Below, piece after piece: positions 42,763 to 52,335 of a stretch of 64,000 nucleotides of DNA (position 1 is its first letter; the number at the start of each line of letters is the position of its first letter). The stretch is from Cellulosilyticum ruminicola JCM 14822 (GTDB lineage Bacteria > Bacillota > Clostridia > Lachnospirales > Cellulosilyticaceae): contig NZ_BBCG01000003.1 of NCBI RefSeq assembly GCF_001311925.1, positions 1 through 64,000 on the forward strand. The letters run 5' to 3'. Under the pieces are notes generated by a model. That model was not told the DNA's origin and searched no databases. It saw nothing but the letters and a program-made list of their open reading frames with translations. Position numbers and translations under genes: made by a program.

Positions 42763-43551
42763 CTATTTTACAGATCCTCCTGTAATACCTGATACATAAG
42801 ATTTTTGAAGCCAGATAAATAAGATTGTAATTGGAATAGCAATACATACACTACCTGCTGCAAACATTGTAAAGTAGTTTTCAATATTTTCTTTTTCTGT
42901 CATATACCATAATCCAATAGCAACTGTATATTTTTCATAGTTATCACCCATGATAATTTTCGCAAAAATATAATCCATCCAAGGTGAAATAAATGCTTGA
43001 AGTGCTGTATATACAATAATAGGTTTTGAAAGTGGTACTACAATCTTAGTAAAAACTTGAGCATTAGTAGCACCATCAATACGGGCAGCTTCATCAATTT
43101 CCTTTGAAATTGTATCAAAGAAACCTTTTGCAATATAGAAACTTGTTGCAGCACCTGCTGAATAAACTAATACAAGTGATAATAAACTTTGTGTTAAATT
43201 AAATGCTTTTAACACGTAATATACGGCAATCATAGACATGAAACCTGGGAACATTCCTAGTATTAAGGCTAAGTTCATATATGCTTTACGTAATTTAAAA
43301 CGCATACGAGACATAACATATGCTACAGATAAATTAATTGTTGTACTTAGAGCGCATGTCCCAACTGCTACAATTAATGTGTTTAAAAACCATTTTTTAA
43401 ATAGGAACACACCTGTACTTGAAAAAAGTTTAGCATAATTATTAATAGTAAATTGTTTGGGAATGAAATATTGTACAAAGGTTTTACCTTCACCTCTAAA
43501 TGAAGTTAGGATAATCCAAATGATTGAAATAAGCCATATAATACTCATCAC
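42763..43551 (-). CDS. MalG-type ABC maltodextrin permease, 5'-truncated
   Basis: A 262-residue MalG-like permease with the EAA loop EAARIDGATNAQVF and five clear membrane segments. Translation would start at GTG 43551 in the middle of the first helix (SIIWLISIIWIILTSF). The usual N-terminal 15-20 residues are missing, there is no ribosome binding site, and glgP ends only 20 bases away. The expected binding protein and MalF genes are absent. A deletion joining glgP to malG explains all of this, so the protein is probably non-functional. It is different in sequence from the MalG-type gene at 25,895. Confidence 0.85.
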   Translation of the reverse strand: MMSIIWLISIIWIILTSFRGEGKTFVQYFIPKQFTINNYAKLFSSTGVFLFKKWFLNTLIVAVGTCALSTTINLSVAYVMSRMRFKLRKAYMNLALILGMFPGFMSMIAVYYVLKAFNLTQSLLSLVLVYSAGAATSFYIAKGFFDTISKEIDEAARIDGATNAQVFTKIVVPLSKPIIVYTALQAFISPWMDYIFAKIIMGDNYEKYTVAIGLWYMTEKENIENYFTMFAAGSVCIAIPITILFIWLQKSYVSGITGGSVK

Positions 43552-43570
43552 AGTTAAATTTTAAGCAATT

Positions 43571-45934
43571 TTATTTGTTATTTGTATAAGCTTTAATGCC
43601 CCAAATTTCATTTGCATATTGCATAATTGTACGGTCACTTGAGAAAATACCTGCATTAGCAATATTCATAAGACTCATTTTAGCCCAATTCATTTGATCT
43701 TTATAAGCCGCAAATACTTTATCTTCTGCTTCTTTAAATGCTACGAAGTCTTCAAGTACGAAGTAAGTATCTCTTTCTTGCATTAAGCTTGCATAGAGAT
43801 CTTCAAAGTCTCCACTACCATCATTATCAAATGTACCATCAATTAAGCTATTAACTACACGGCTAAGTGCTTCATTTGCCTCTGCAACTAACTTGCCTTG
43901 GTATTTCTTTTGTATCTTTTGAATATCTTCTACACGAAGTCCAAAAATAAAGTTATTTTCTTCTCCTGCTTCTTCTACGATTTCTACGTTAGAACCATCA
44001 TAAGTACCAAATGTTAAAGCCCCATTAAGCATAAATTTCATATTACCTGTACCTGATGCTTCTTTACCTGCTGTAGAAATTTGTTTTGAAATTTCCGCTG
44101 CTGGGAATAATTTTTCCCCATAAGATACACGGTAGTTTTCTACAAAGATTACTTGGATTTTTTTACTTACAACTGGATCATTTGCAATAAGTTCTTGAAT
44201 TGCACCAATGAATTTTACAATTGATTTTGCTCTTCTATAGCTAGGGAATGCTTTTGCACCGAAAATAAATGTTACTTTTGGCATATCCATTTCTGGATTT
44301 TCTTTAATACGGTAGTATAAATCTAAGATATAGAATGCATTTAATAATTGGCGTTTGTACTCATGAAGACGTTTGATTTGAATATCAAATAAAGAATCTG
44401 GATCAATTACTGTGCCTTCTGTTTCTTTAATATAATTTGCAAGTTGTACTTTTTTAGTATGTTTTATATCAAGAAGACGTTTTAATATATTTTCATCATT
44501 TATATAAGATTCTAATTTTTTAAGCTCACTTAAGTTTGTTACCCAATCTTCACTACCCGTAAGTTCTGTAATCATAGCAGATAATTCGCAGTTGCAAAGC
44601 CTTAGCCATCTTCTTGGTGTAATGCCATTTGTTTTATTTTGGAATTTTTCTGGGTAAAGTATATACCAATTATGAAGCTCTATATCTTTTAAGATATCTG
44701 TATGAAGCTGAGCAACACCATTTACCGCGTGACCTACTTGAATTGCTAAATTAGCCATACGTACTTGACCATTTCCGATAATTGAATATTCTTCAATAGC
44801 CTTTTTGTTATAACCTTTTTCTACCAAATCTTTTATAAAGTTACTATTGATAAGCTCAATAACATTGTAAATACGTGGTGAAATTCTCTTAACAAGTTTA
44901 ATATCCCATTTTTCTAAAGCTTCAGCTAAAATTGTATGATTTGTATAAGCAAATGTTTCTGTGGCGATACGTACTGCTGTTTTGAAGCTTACATCTTCTT
45001 CATCTACAAGTAAACGGATGAGTTCAGGAATTGCAAGTACTGGATGTGTATCATTAAGCTGAACTGCGTGATACATACCAAATTCACTAAAATCTGTATG
45101 ACCTTGCTTTTTGTATGCACGAATCATATCTTTAAGAGATGCACTTACCATAAAATATTGTTGTCGAAGTCTTAATATTTTACCAGCTTCTTTTGAATCA
45201 CTAGGATAAAGTACACGTGTTATATTTTCAGCTTCATTCTTCATATAAAGTGCTTTTTCATAATTTTGTTCGCAGAATTCATTAAAATCAAATGGTACTA
45301 AGCTTTCACATTGCCATAATCTTAATGTATTAATATTTTTTGAACCATATCCAATGATAGGTACATCATAAGGTACAGCTTTTACACTGTAATCTTCAAA
45401 TTCTACTATAACTGCTTCGCTTTCTTTGCGAATGCTCCATGGATCACCATATTTAAGCCATGTATCTACTTCTTCAATTTGTTTTCCATCAATAATGTGT
45501 TGATTAAATAGTCCATTTTGATAACGAAGTCCATAGCCTACAAGTGGTAAATGCATTGCTGCTCCTGATTCCATAAAGCAAGCTGCAAGTCTACCAAGTC
45601 CTCCATTTCCAAGACCAGCATCCTCTTCAATTTCTTCTAATACATTTAAATCAATACTCATTTCACTAAGTACTTCTTTCACTTCTTCATACTGTAACAT
45701 ACAGATAAGGTTATTACCAAGTGCACGTCCCATTAAGTATTCAGCTGAAATATAGTAAGCACATTTACTTTGTGCATAAAGTGCAGATGTATTGTTCCAA
45801 TCTTCTACAATCTCTTCAAGAAGTGTAAGTGAAACTGCATTAAATGCTTCATATGCTAATGCATTTTCGATTTTCTTTCCATATTTCACCATGCAGTATT
45901 TTGAAATATTTTGTTTAAATGCTTCTTTATTCAT
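43571..45934 (-). CDS. glgP: Glycogen/maltodextrin phosphorylase
   Basis: Releases glucose-1-phosphate from alpha-1,4-glucans with pyridoxal phosphate. The cofactor-lysine region EASGTGNMKFMLNGALT, followed by YDGSNVEIVEE, is clear, and GNGGLGRLAACFMES marks the N-terminal domain. At 787 residues it is a normal-size bacterial enzyme without long allosteric inserts. The ATG at 45934 (MNKEAFKQN) has AAAGGGG upstream and overlaps the malQ end by 8 bases. With MalQ it forms the standard cytosolic maltodextrin pathway; the operon's own transporter is damaged. Confidence 0.95.
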   Translation of the reverse strand: MNKEAFKQNISKYCMVKYGKKIENALAYEAFNAVSLTLLEEIVEDWNNTSALYAQSKCAYYISAEYLMGRALGNNLICMLQYEEVKEVLSEMSIDLNVLEEIEEDAGLGNGGLGRLAACFMESGAAMHLPLVGYGLRYQNGLFNQHIIDGKQIEEVDTWLKYGDPWSIRKESEAVIVEFEDYSVKAVPYDVPIIGYGSKNINTLRLWQCESLVPFDFNEFCEQNYEKALYMKNEAENITRVLYPSDSKEAGKILRLRQQYFMVSASLKDMIRAYKKQGHTDFSEFGMYHAVQLNDTHPVLAIPELIRLLVDEEDVSFKTAVRIATETFAYTNHTILAEALEKWDIKLVKRISPRIYNVIELINSNFIKDLVEKGYNKKAIEEYSIIGNGQVRMANLAIQVGHAVNGVAQLHTDILKDIELHNWYILYPEKFQNKTNGITPRRWLRLCNCELSAMITELTGSEDWVTNLSELKKLESYINDENILKRLLDIKHTKKVQLANYIKETEGTVIDPDSLFDIQIKRLHEYKRQLLNAFYILDLYYRIKENPEMDMPKVTFIFGAKAFPSYRRAKSIVKFIGAIQELIANDPVVSKKIQVIFVENYRVSYGEKLFPAAEISKQISTAGKEASGTGNMKFMLNGALTFGTYDGSNVEIVEEAGEENNFIFGLRVEDIQKIQKKYQGKLVAEANEALSRVVNSLIDGTFDNDGSGDFEDLYASLMQERDTYFVLEDFVAFKEAEDKVFAAYKDQMNWAKMSLMNIANAGIFSSDRTIMQYANEIWGIKAYTNNK

Positions 45935-47435
45935 TATTTTTCCCCTTTCGCCCATAGAGCTTTGTAAGCTTTTTGAGCTTTATAATTAATCCTTCATTAA
46001 TCGCTGTTTCTTCCATACGCCATTTCCAGTTAATACCACCTATTGTAGATGGTACATTCATTCTTGCTGTATTATCAAGACCAAGTAAATCTTGCATTGG
46101 TACAATAGCTAAATTTGCTGGACTTGCCCATACCCCACGAATAAATCCCCAATAATAACCTTCTTTAGTAGTTAAACGTAAATAACGTTTTGCAAAGTTT
46201 AATGCTTTCTTATTTTCTTTTAATTGTGTCCAACCTACAATCGTATCATTATCATGTGTTCCAGTATAAACCACTGAATTTTGTACTTGATTATGTGGTA
46301 AATAATCACTATCTCCTTTTGGGTCAAATGCAAATTGTAAAATATTCATTCCTGGATAACCTGTAGCTTCACGAAGTGCAATAACTTCATCCGTCATAAA
46401 TCCTAAATCTTCAGCAATAATATTTACCCTTCCTAATTTTTTCTTAATTGCCTTGAACAAGCTAATACTAGGACCTTTTGTCCATTGACCATTTTTAGCT
46501 GTCTCATCCCCATAAGGCACTTCCCAGAAAGATTCAAATCCTCTAAAATGATCAATACGAATTACATCATATAACAATGCATTTTGTTTAATTCTTTCAA
46601 TCCACCATGCATAATCTTGTTTTTTTAAAGTATCCCAATCATAAATAGGATTTCCCCAAAGCTGCCCATCTTCTGTAAATGCATCTGGGGGACACCCTGC
46701 TACTGTAAGTGGTGTGCCCTTCTCATCTAATTTAAAAAATTCTGGATGTGACCATGTATCACTACTATCTCCTGCTACATAAATAGGAATATCTCCTATA
46801 ATCTTAATGCCTTGTGCATTGGCATATTCTTTAAGTGCCATCCATTGTTTATAAAACATATATTGTAAAAATGTCCAATATTGTATTTCATCTTTTAATA
46901 CTTCTTTATAATGTTGTATTACTTTACTTTCCCTTTGCTTAAGTGGTTCTTCCCATTCTTGCCAACTTACTTCATTTTTGCTCGTTTTTATTGCCATAAA
47001 CAAACTATAATCTTCTAACCAGCTTTGATTATCAATTTGGAATTCATCTACATTTTTCATTACATCCTTATTACTTTTAGCTTTTTCATAGGCTTCTTTT
47101 AAAGCAGCCATTTTACATGGAATGATTTCTTCAAATTCAACTCGTTTGAAATCGGTTCCAACTTTACATAAAGTTTGATATGTTTCTTCTGCTAATAATT
47201 TTTCATTAACTAATGTTTTTAAATCTATCAAATAAGGATTTCCTGCAAAAGCTGAAAAAGCCTGATAAGGTGAATTACCATATCCAGTAGGACCAATAGG
47301 AAGTATCTGCCAATATGTTTGGTCTGATGCTTTTAAGAAATCTACAAAATTATATGCCTGTCTTCCAAAAGTGCCGATTCCTTCTGCTTCTGGTAATGAT
47401 GTAATATGCATTAAAATGCCACTTGCTCTATTCAT
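45927..47435 (-). CDS. malQ: 4-alpha-glucanotransferase (amylomaltase)
   Basis: GH77 enzyme that transfers glucan chains between maltodextrins, releasing glucose and feeding phosphorylase. Active-site blocks are VIRIDHFRGFESFWEVP (nucleophile Asp), NIIAEDLGFMTDEV (acid/base Glu) and YTGTHDNDT. It has 502 residues and the start signature MNRASGILMHITSLP. AGGGGGG precedes the ATG. It is the first gene of the operon, overlapping glgP, and lies behind a promoter region with a LacI-type operator candidate. Confidence 0.95.
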   Translation of the reverse strand: MNRASGILMHITSLPEAEGIGTFGRQAYNFVDFLKASDQTYWQILPIGPTGYGNSPYQAFSAFAGNPYLIDLKTLVNEKLLAEETYQTLCKVGTDFKRVEFEEIIPCKMAALKEAYEKAKSNKDVMKNVDEFQIDNQSWLEDYSLFMAIKTSKNEVSWQEWEEPLKQRESKVIQHYKEVLKDEIQYWTFLQYMFYKQWMALKEYANAQGIKIIGDIPIYVAGDSSDTWSHPEFFKLDEKGTPLTVAGCPPDAFTEDGQLWGNPIYDWDTLKKQDYAWWIERIKQNALLYDVIRIDHFRGFESFWEVPYGDETAKNGQWTKGPSISLFKAIKKKLGRVNIIAEDLGFMTDEVIALREATGYPGMNILQFAFDPKGDSDYLPHNQVQNSVVYTGTHDNDTIVGWTQLKENKKALNFAKRYLRLTTKEGYYWGFIRGVWASPANLAIVPMQDLLGLDNTARMNVPSTIGGINWKWRMEETAINEGLIIKLKKLTKLYGRKGKNNE

Positions 47436-47721
47436 ACTGCCCCCCTAGCTATATATACACTATACAGGTATATACTCTTATGGAATAATATATATGGTAC
47501 CGTTTCCAATCGGTTTGAAAAATAAATAGTTTAACATTTATTTTATTTAAAGACATCTTAATATACATTTACAAAAAAGTCAATAAACTTTTTATTATTT
47601 AATATTATTATATTATTTTAAACAATATTAGATACTTTATATGAATCTTATACAAAACATTCTAATTTATCAATCCAGCATCTATCTTTTCTTTGTCATT
47701 TAGTTACTTATTTTGACTTTA
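47436..47721. other. malQ upstream regulatory gap
   Basis: No gene is seen. The malQ-proximal part holds the operator candidate and AT-rich promoter-like sequence. The rest is featureless AT-rich DNA. Confidence 0.4.
47498..47515. promoter_or_regulatory. Candidate LacI-family (MalR-like) operator upstream of malQ
   Basis: The sequence accgtttccaatcggttt has inverted ACCG/CGGT half-sites and includes AACCGATT on the minus strand, one base from the symmetric AACCGGTT upstream of the galactan operon. It overlaps a TTGGAA that could serve as a -35. The regulator is not in the window. Confidence 0.4.
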
Positions 47722-47773
47722 AATAAAAATAACTCGAGCTTCTTTTAAAGATGCCCAAGTTATTTTTATTTTT
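47722..47773 (-). terminator. Terminator of the lipoprotein gene
   Basis: AAATAACTTGGGC and GCTCGAGTTATTT form a long hairpin with a T-rich tail just past the stop codon. Confidence 0.7.
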
Positions 47774-48964
47774 GATAATAGCATTTATAGTACGTTGTAA
47801 TATCCCTAAAGGCATAAAATCTCTCTCCATTAAGATTTTCTATAGGCGTCAATTTAGACAATGGAACTTTTCTAAATAACGTCTTCATACAATCAGCTGG
47901 AATATAGAGCTGATTTTTAAAAAACGTACCTTCTATATCATAGCGCATATATATTTCGTTTTTGTCACTCACTTCTTCTTCCAGCATTGTTAAGACATTC
48001 AGTTCTTTAGCAAGCTTCTGCATTTCTTCTGTTAAATCAGGTTGTCCTGTTAAGGTATAGTCTTCTTTACCATTTGCTCTTACTACACTCATATCCATAT
48101 CTACATATAAAATCCCTTTGATTCTTGGATACCCCTTCAATACCTTATTATAAAAATAATCTAATTTTTGCTTAGTATCATAAATGGTATAAGTATGATC
48201 CACCCTAGAATAATGTGAAATCGCTAAACCTGAAATTAAAACAGGTTTACGTGCCTGAAAATTTTTGTAGAAGAAATCAATCTCTTTTTCTCCTTCGTAT
48301 AAGTAGGTTTCTCCAAATTTATATCTTGGAATATAAATATTCATACCAACCCAATCTGCTAATTTATCTCCAGGATAATAGAGCATACATTCATAAGCTT
48401 TACTATCTGAGATACTCCATACAACTACAGCTTGTTTAATATAATCATGAATGACTTTATAACCATTTTCATAAGCTTTTTTATATGCTTCTGGATTATT
48501 CATGTGTTCACTTACTGGAAACAATTCAATAAATACTGGTATTTGATAAGTACTTTTAAGGTCCATTGCTAGGCGGTAAATAGGTGTTAAATCATCTGTT
48601 GATTGCAAATAAACTTTAATATAAGGGATTTTCTTTGTCGCAATACATCTAAGTATATCTTTGCCTTGCAGTCTTTCTTCATGATCATATTGAAATACTC
48701 TAAAAATATTTCCTGTACCTGTTAAATTATCAAACTTGCGAATATCCCCCTTTATATTAGGATCTTTGTTTACATCTGCGCCTAAATATACACCTGTACA
48801 TGGTTCATATTGCTGTAAATGCACATTCTCTTTTATATAAATCGTTACATTTTTTTCGTATTTATTTTCTTCCATATTGAGTACTGTTACCTCGCTTCTG
48901 CCACAACCACTTAAAACTAGTACACAACATAAAAAATAATTTCTATTAAGCTTGCTTTTTTCAT
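47766..48964 (-). CDS. Lipoprotein with glycosidase-like fold, unknown function (frameshifted)
   Basis: From ATG 48964 (AGGTGAG upstream) the sequence encodes a lipoprotein signal with CCVLVLSGCGRSEV, provided one A is added to the A6 run at 48956-48961. Without it the frame stops after 15 codons. The next ATG at 48875 would give a 369-residue protein without a signal. The mature part alternates beta and alpha segments with WVGMNIYIPRYKFGE, KPVLISGLAISHYSRV and IKGILYVDMDM, reminiscent of a GH26-like TIM barrel. A C-terminal FYAFRDITTYY segment may be a small extra domain. I cannot assign substrate or activity. It is transcribed alone. Confidence 0.75.
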
Positions 48965-49013
48965 CTAGCTCACCTCATAGAAATTATTGTCAATTATATT
49001 CCATTTTATTCAA

Positions 49014-49559
49014 TTACTTTAATTCTTGTGTACGTACACTTAAATAATAATCTAAGCTTTTTAAATAATTTAAATACATACCACCTTCTACTGGAATTAA
49101 ATATTTCTTTTCAAAAGCATCATATGGAATAGATTTTCTGCCACCATTTAAAGATGCTTCATAATAAGTATCTAATACTTCTATTGGTAAAAAGTAATAT
49201 TCACCATATTTTTTAAAATATACGATTAAAAAGGCTTCTCCACCTTGTTTATGAAATGCTTTCATAAAGTTTACCTGATGAGCATGAATATTGCTCATTG
49301 GTAAAAATCCCTTTGCTGTCTCTTTGGCATCAAAACAAATACTTATGCCTTGTACCACTCCAATATAGTCTACTGTACTTTTTTGTTCAAAGTATGCCAG
49401 TGTAATCACACGCTTTTCCTGATCAATTCGAATAGGTTTAATAGGTGTTGGTACCTTTTGGACAACCGCTAAACCTTTTTCCATAAAAAGTTCATTTGTA
49501 ATATTTATTTGTTCTTCTAATTCATTACCCCTAAGTCCCCTAGTATTCCAATAGCCCAT
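49014..49559 (-). CDS. recU: Holliday junction resolvase RecU
   Basis: Cuts four-way DNA junctions in recombination and chromosome segregation in Firmicutes. The N-terminal NTRGLRGNELEEQIN matches the family start, and the nuclease core STVDYIGVVQGISICFDAKE supplies the Asp and Glu-x-Lys type catalytic residues. GRKSIPYDAF is near the C-terminus. The length of 181 residues is normal. In Bacillus recU is beside ponA; here it is next to a TPR-like gene on the other strand, so the usual partner is absent. Confidence 0.92.
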   Translation of the reverse strand: MGYWNTRGLRGNELEEQINITNELFMEKGLAVVQKVPTPIKPIRIDQEKRVITLAYFEQKSTVDYIGVVQGISICFDAKETAKGFLPMSNIHAHQVNFMKAFHKQGGEAFLIVYFKKYGEYYFLPIEVLDTYYEASLNGGRKSIPYDAFEKKYLIPVEGGMYLNYLKSLDYYLSVRTQELK

Positions 49560-49670
49560 TTTATTTCCCCTTTTCTTGATTTTATGTATTATTTTAGTTA
49601 TTATTAATATAGATTAGAATTTTTTACCATTTATGTATTATCTATGCGTTTTTATTAGGAGGTGTTCGTT

Positions 49671-50534
49671 TTGCCACGCTTTTTGCATTTTATTAAGACG
49701 TTTCACAAAAAACAATTTTTTAAACTCCCCCCGGAGCAAAAAGCTAAATTACTTTTACATGATCGCTTTTATTTTTTTGCTGGTCTCTATTATATGGAAG
49801 CTAAAAAATATAAAGAAGCTACCCTCTGCTTTGAGCATGCTAAAGCCTATAAACATCTAATCATAGCCTATCAAAAACAAGGGCTTTATTCAAAAGCTCT
49901 TTTAGTTGCCCAAGAACATGGGTACTATGATTTAGGTGCTAAACTGTGTTTACATATTGAGAACAATAAAAAAGCAGCCTCTTTCTATAGCTATAAAAAA
50001 CCCCTTAAAGCAGCTAAACTCTATGAAAAAGATGGTTTCTACTTTGAAGCTGGTATGAATTATCTTAAGGCTTATGAACCAATCAAGGCTTATGACGCTT
50101 TTAATTGTTGTTCTAATATAGAAGACAAGCAAAAAGGATTCGCAGCTCTTAATGAATTTAGCCTTGTACTTTACTTTACAAAACACTATGAAAATGCTTT
50201 TGAAATCTTTTTAGCTCTTGGAGATTATTATTCGGCTTTGGATTGTGCCAAAAAGCTGAGAGAGCCTATTTTAATCAAATCAACCACCTTACTTCTAGCT
50301 GCTGATGAAGCTGAAAATGCCCATTTCTTATTAGCCGGCAAATGTGCTGAACAAGTTGCCCCCGAACATGCACTTATTTACTATGCACAAGGTAAATCTT
50401 ATTATGACATGATTCGCCTCCTCATTTCAAGAGAAGAATATGATAAAGCGATTAATCTCTGCCTTCTTCAAGAGCAATTTGAAATGGCCAATGAAATTGC
50501 TAATACTTATAACTCTGATTTAATGGTTATTTAA
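49671..50534 (+). CDS. TPR-like helical repeat protein
   Basis: About 287 residues of paired helices with recurring features such as YYMEAKKYKEATLCFEHA, KAAKLYEKDGFYFEAG and HYENAFEIFLALGDYYSAL. These are typical of tetratricopeptide or similar scaffold repeats that bind other proteins. The start is TTG at 49671 (LPRFLHFIKTF): AGGAGGTG lies 8 bases upstream, whereas GTG at 49662 lies inside that site. No signal peptide or catalytic motif is seen. It is divergent from recU with a 110-base gap. The function is unknown; a role together with recU is only a guess from proximity. Confidence 0.75.
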   Translation: MPRFLHFIKTFHKKQFFKLPPEQKAKLLLHDRFYFFAGLYYMEAKKYKEATLCFEHAKAYKHLIIAYQKQGLYSKALLVAQEHGYYDLGAKLCLHIENNKKAASFYSYKKPLKAAKLYEKDGFYFEAGMNYLKAYEPIKAYDAFNCCSNIEDKQKGFAALNEFSLVLYFTKHYENAFEIFLALGDYYSALDCAKKLREPILIKSTTLLLAADEAENAHFLLAGKCAEQVAPEHALIYYAQGKSYYDMIRLLISREEYDKAINLCLLQEQFEMANEIANTYNSDLMVI

Positions 50535-50576
50535 TTATATCCTATTATAATGCTTTTAATAACTTAATTATTTACT

Positions 50577-51126
50577 AATGAAAAAGACTTAATATACAAC
50601 CTATTCCCTGTAATACTTTACCATTAGTTTGTCAAGCTGACTTTGGTTTTTGTCTTAATTCTATGGTGTATTGTGATCGTATCGCTGATTTCAATGTTTT
50701 AATTTATATTTTAAAAGCTCTATGGAAATTATTGAAGATTGTCTTACCTATATGCTCACTCCTGATACCCTCTTCTTTCTTACAGAAAGGGGGCATCATT
50801 GGGGTGAAAAACCATTTGAAAAGAATACCGCTTAGTATTATATTCATTTCTACACCAAAGCCCCCTCAAACAATACACCTATTTTTCAAAACATGGCAAA
50901 TTATCATGAACAAAAATACTTAGTCCCTCATAATTTTAACTATCTTATGCCAATTCCTAAAATATTACACCTTCCTTTAGCTAATCCTTTGGAATTACAA
51001 ATTGAACATCTTATCTCCCTTTATCAATCTCCCTATATGTCTGAGATTATGCGAACTAATTTATTACTCTTGAAAATCCTAATATATAGCTTTGAACTTT
51101 CACCAAAAATTCTTATGAAAAAGTAA
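50577..51126 (+). pseudogene. AraC-family regulator, N-terminal relic
   Basis: The sequence encodes CQADFGFCLNSMVYCDR and, after a one-base loss near 50717, SMEIIEDCLTYMLTPDTLFFL and GHHWGEKPFEKNTA. A TAG follows where Trp is expected, then YYIHFYTKAPSNNTP and a helical stretch to 51126. This is the sugar-sensing cupin half of AraC-type regulators. The C-terminal DNA-binding helices are missing. One frameshift, one stop and the lost C-terminus make it a pseudogene. It may have controlled the glycosidase whose tail follows. Confidence 0.7.
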
Positions 51127-51129
51127 TAC

Positions 51130-51310
51130 TCTCACAGCTCAACCAATTACTAAGCTCAGTATTGATGGTTATCGCATATCAGATTCTAATTCTCTTTATA
51201 GCTTTGCACATCCAAAGCTCTCACCTTGTAAATTAAATCTCGTCCCTTATTATACTTTGGAAAATAGAAAACTTAATCAAATGCGTGTTTGGATTCCAGA
51301 AATATTATAA
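51130..51310 (+). pseudogene. C-terminal relic of a GH127-like glycosidase
   Basis: The open frame reads SIDGYRISDSNSLYSF, then KLNLVPYYTLENRKLNQM and RVWIPEIL before TAA. It resembles the end of DUF1680/GH127 beta-L-arabinofuranosidases, where LxLIPYYxWxNRG-xxxMxVW is typical. Only about 55 codons remain, fused to the AraC relic by a deletion. The assignment rests on this short motif and is tentative. Confidence 0.5.
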
Positions 51311-51315
51311 AAATA

Positions 51316-51356
51316 AGGAGTTACAGCAAATATTCGTTGCTATAACTCCTTGTTTT
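51316..51356. terminator. Bidirectional terminator before the pseudouridine synthase gene
   Basis: aaggagttacagc and gctataactcctt form a hairpin around aaatattcgtt, with T/A-rich flanks. It ends the leftward SDR/rluA operon. Confidence 0.75.
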
Positions 51357-52324
51357 TATATAAGCGACTCTCCTGCACAGATTTCTGAATAAATCTTTGG
51401 TGCTGGTACTGTAAATACACGGTCTTGCAAATAAATAAATGGTTCTTTACAAAGTTCAAATTTTACTTTATAAGCACATAAAATTTGTGAATGTAAGCCA
51501 TATTTACTTACAAAATATTTATTTTCAAGCTTATCACCATATTTAGGGTCTCCTATAATTGGGTGACCAATTCGACTAAGGTGCGCACGAATTTGATGTG
51601 TTTTACCTGTAACTAACTGTACTTCTACTAAAGTATAACGTCCATTTGTTTTAAGTGGTAAAATACGTGTTTCAACAGGTTTTGCACCTTCTACATAATG
51701 TTCTGTAATGATAACCTCATTTTTACCTTCTTGTTTCACATGATAACCTTTTAGAATCATTGGCGCATTAATGCGTCCTAAAACAATACTCATATAATAT
51801 TTGGAGATTTGTTTTGTCTTAAGCATATCACTTAAAACTTGAGTGGCTGCAATATTTTTCCCAACAAGTACAATCCCTGCTGTATTACGATCTAAGCGAT
51901 TACATGGTGCAGGTGTAAATCCCATTGACTTAGCTGGATTATAACTACCATTTTCTTTTAAATAAGAAAGTACTTCATCTGCCAAACTATGACCATTAGC
52001 ATGGTCTTTTTGTGTTAAAAGTCCCATTGGCTTATCTGTAATAAGGATATTATCATCTTCATAAACTGTCTTAAAACTGACAGGTACTTTTTTTACTTTC
52101 TTTTCTACAATGAATTCAGCAAACTGCTCCTCTGTAAAAAAGATTTTAATTTCATCTTGTACCTTTAAAATTTCATTACCCTGTGGTTTTTTACCATTGT
52201 ACTTGATTTTCTTTGTACGCATACCCTTATAAATTAAGCTTTTAGGGCATCCGGTTAAATATTTACCTAAAAATTTATCTAAGCGTTGCTTAGCTTCTAA
52301 TTCAGTAATAACTATTTGTCTCAT
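51356..52324 (-). CDS. RluA-family pseudouridine synthase
   Basis: Converts uridine to pseudouridine in rRNA or tRNA. The 322 residues include an N-terminal S4-type RNA-binding segment (RLDKFLGKYL) and the catalytic Asp in CNRLDRNTAGIVLVG, with SKYYMSIVLGRI and TGKTHQIRAHLSRIGHPIIGD further on. Several paralogues exist per genome, so RluD or RluC cannot be chosen. It is the last gene of a tight three-gene operon with a membrane protein and an SDR. Confidence 0.9.
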   Translation of the reverse strand: MRQIVITELEAKQRLDKFLGKYLTGCPKSLIYKGMRTKKIKYNGKKPQGNEILKVQDEIKIFFTEEQFAEFIVEKKVKKVPVSFKTVYEDDNILITDKPMGLLTQKDHANGHSLADEVLSYLKENGSYNPAKSMGFTPAPCNRLDRNTAGIVLVGKNIAATQVLSDMLKTKQISKYYMSIVLGRINAPMILKGYHVKQEGKNEVIITEHYVEGAKPVETRILPLKTNGRYTLVEVQLVTGKTHQIRAHLSRIGHPIIGDPKYGDKLENKYFVSKYGLHSQILCAYKVKFELCKEPFIYLQDRVFTVPAPKIYSEICAGESLI

Positions 52325-52335
52325 CTTTCCACCAT

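Noticed and set aside
50663-50923. A plus-strand frame as an independent small gene
   Set aside because: It overlaps the AraC relic in another frame; the AraC-like motifs lie in two frames separated by one lost base.
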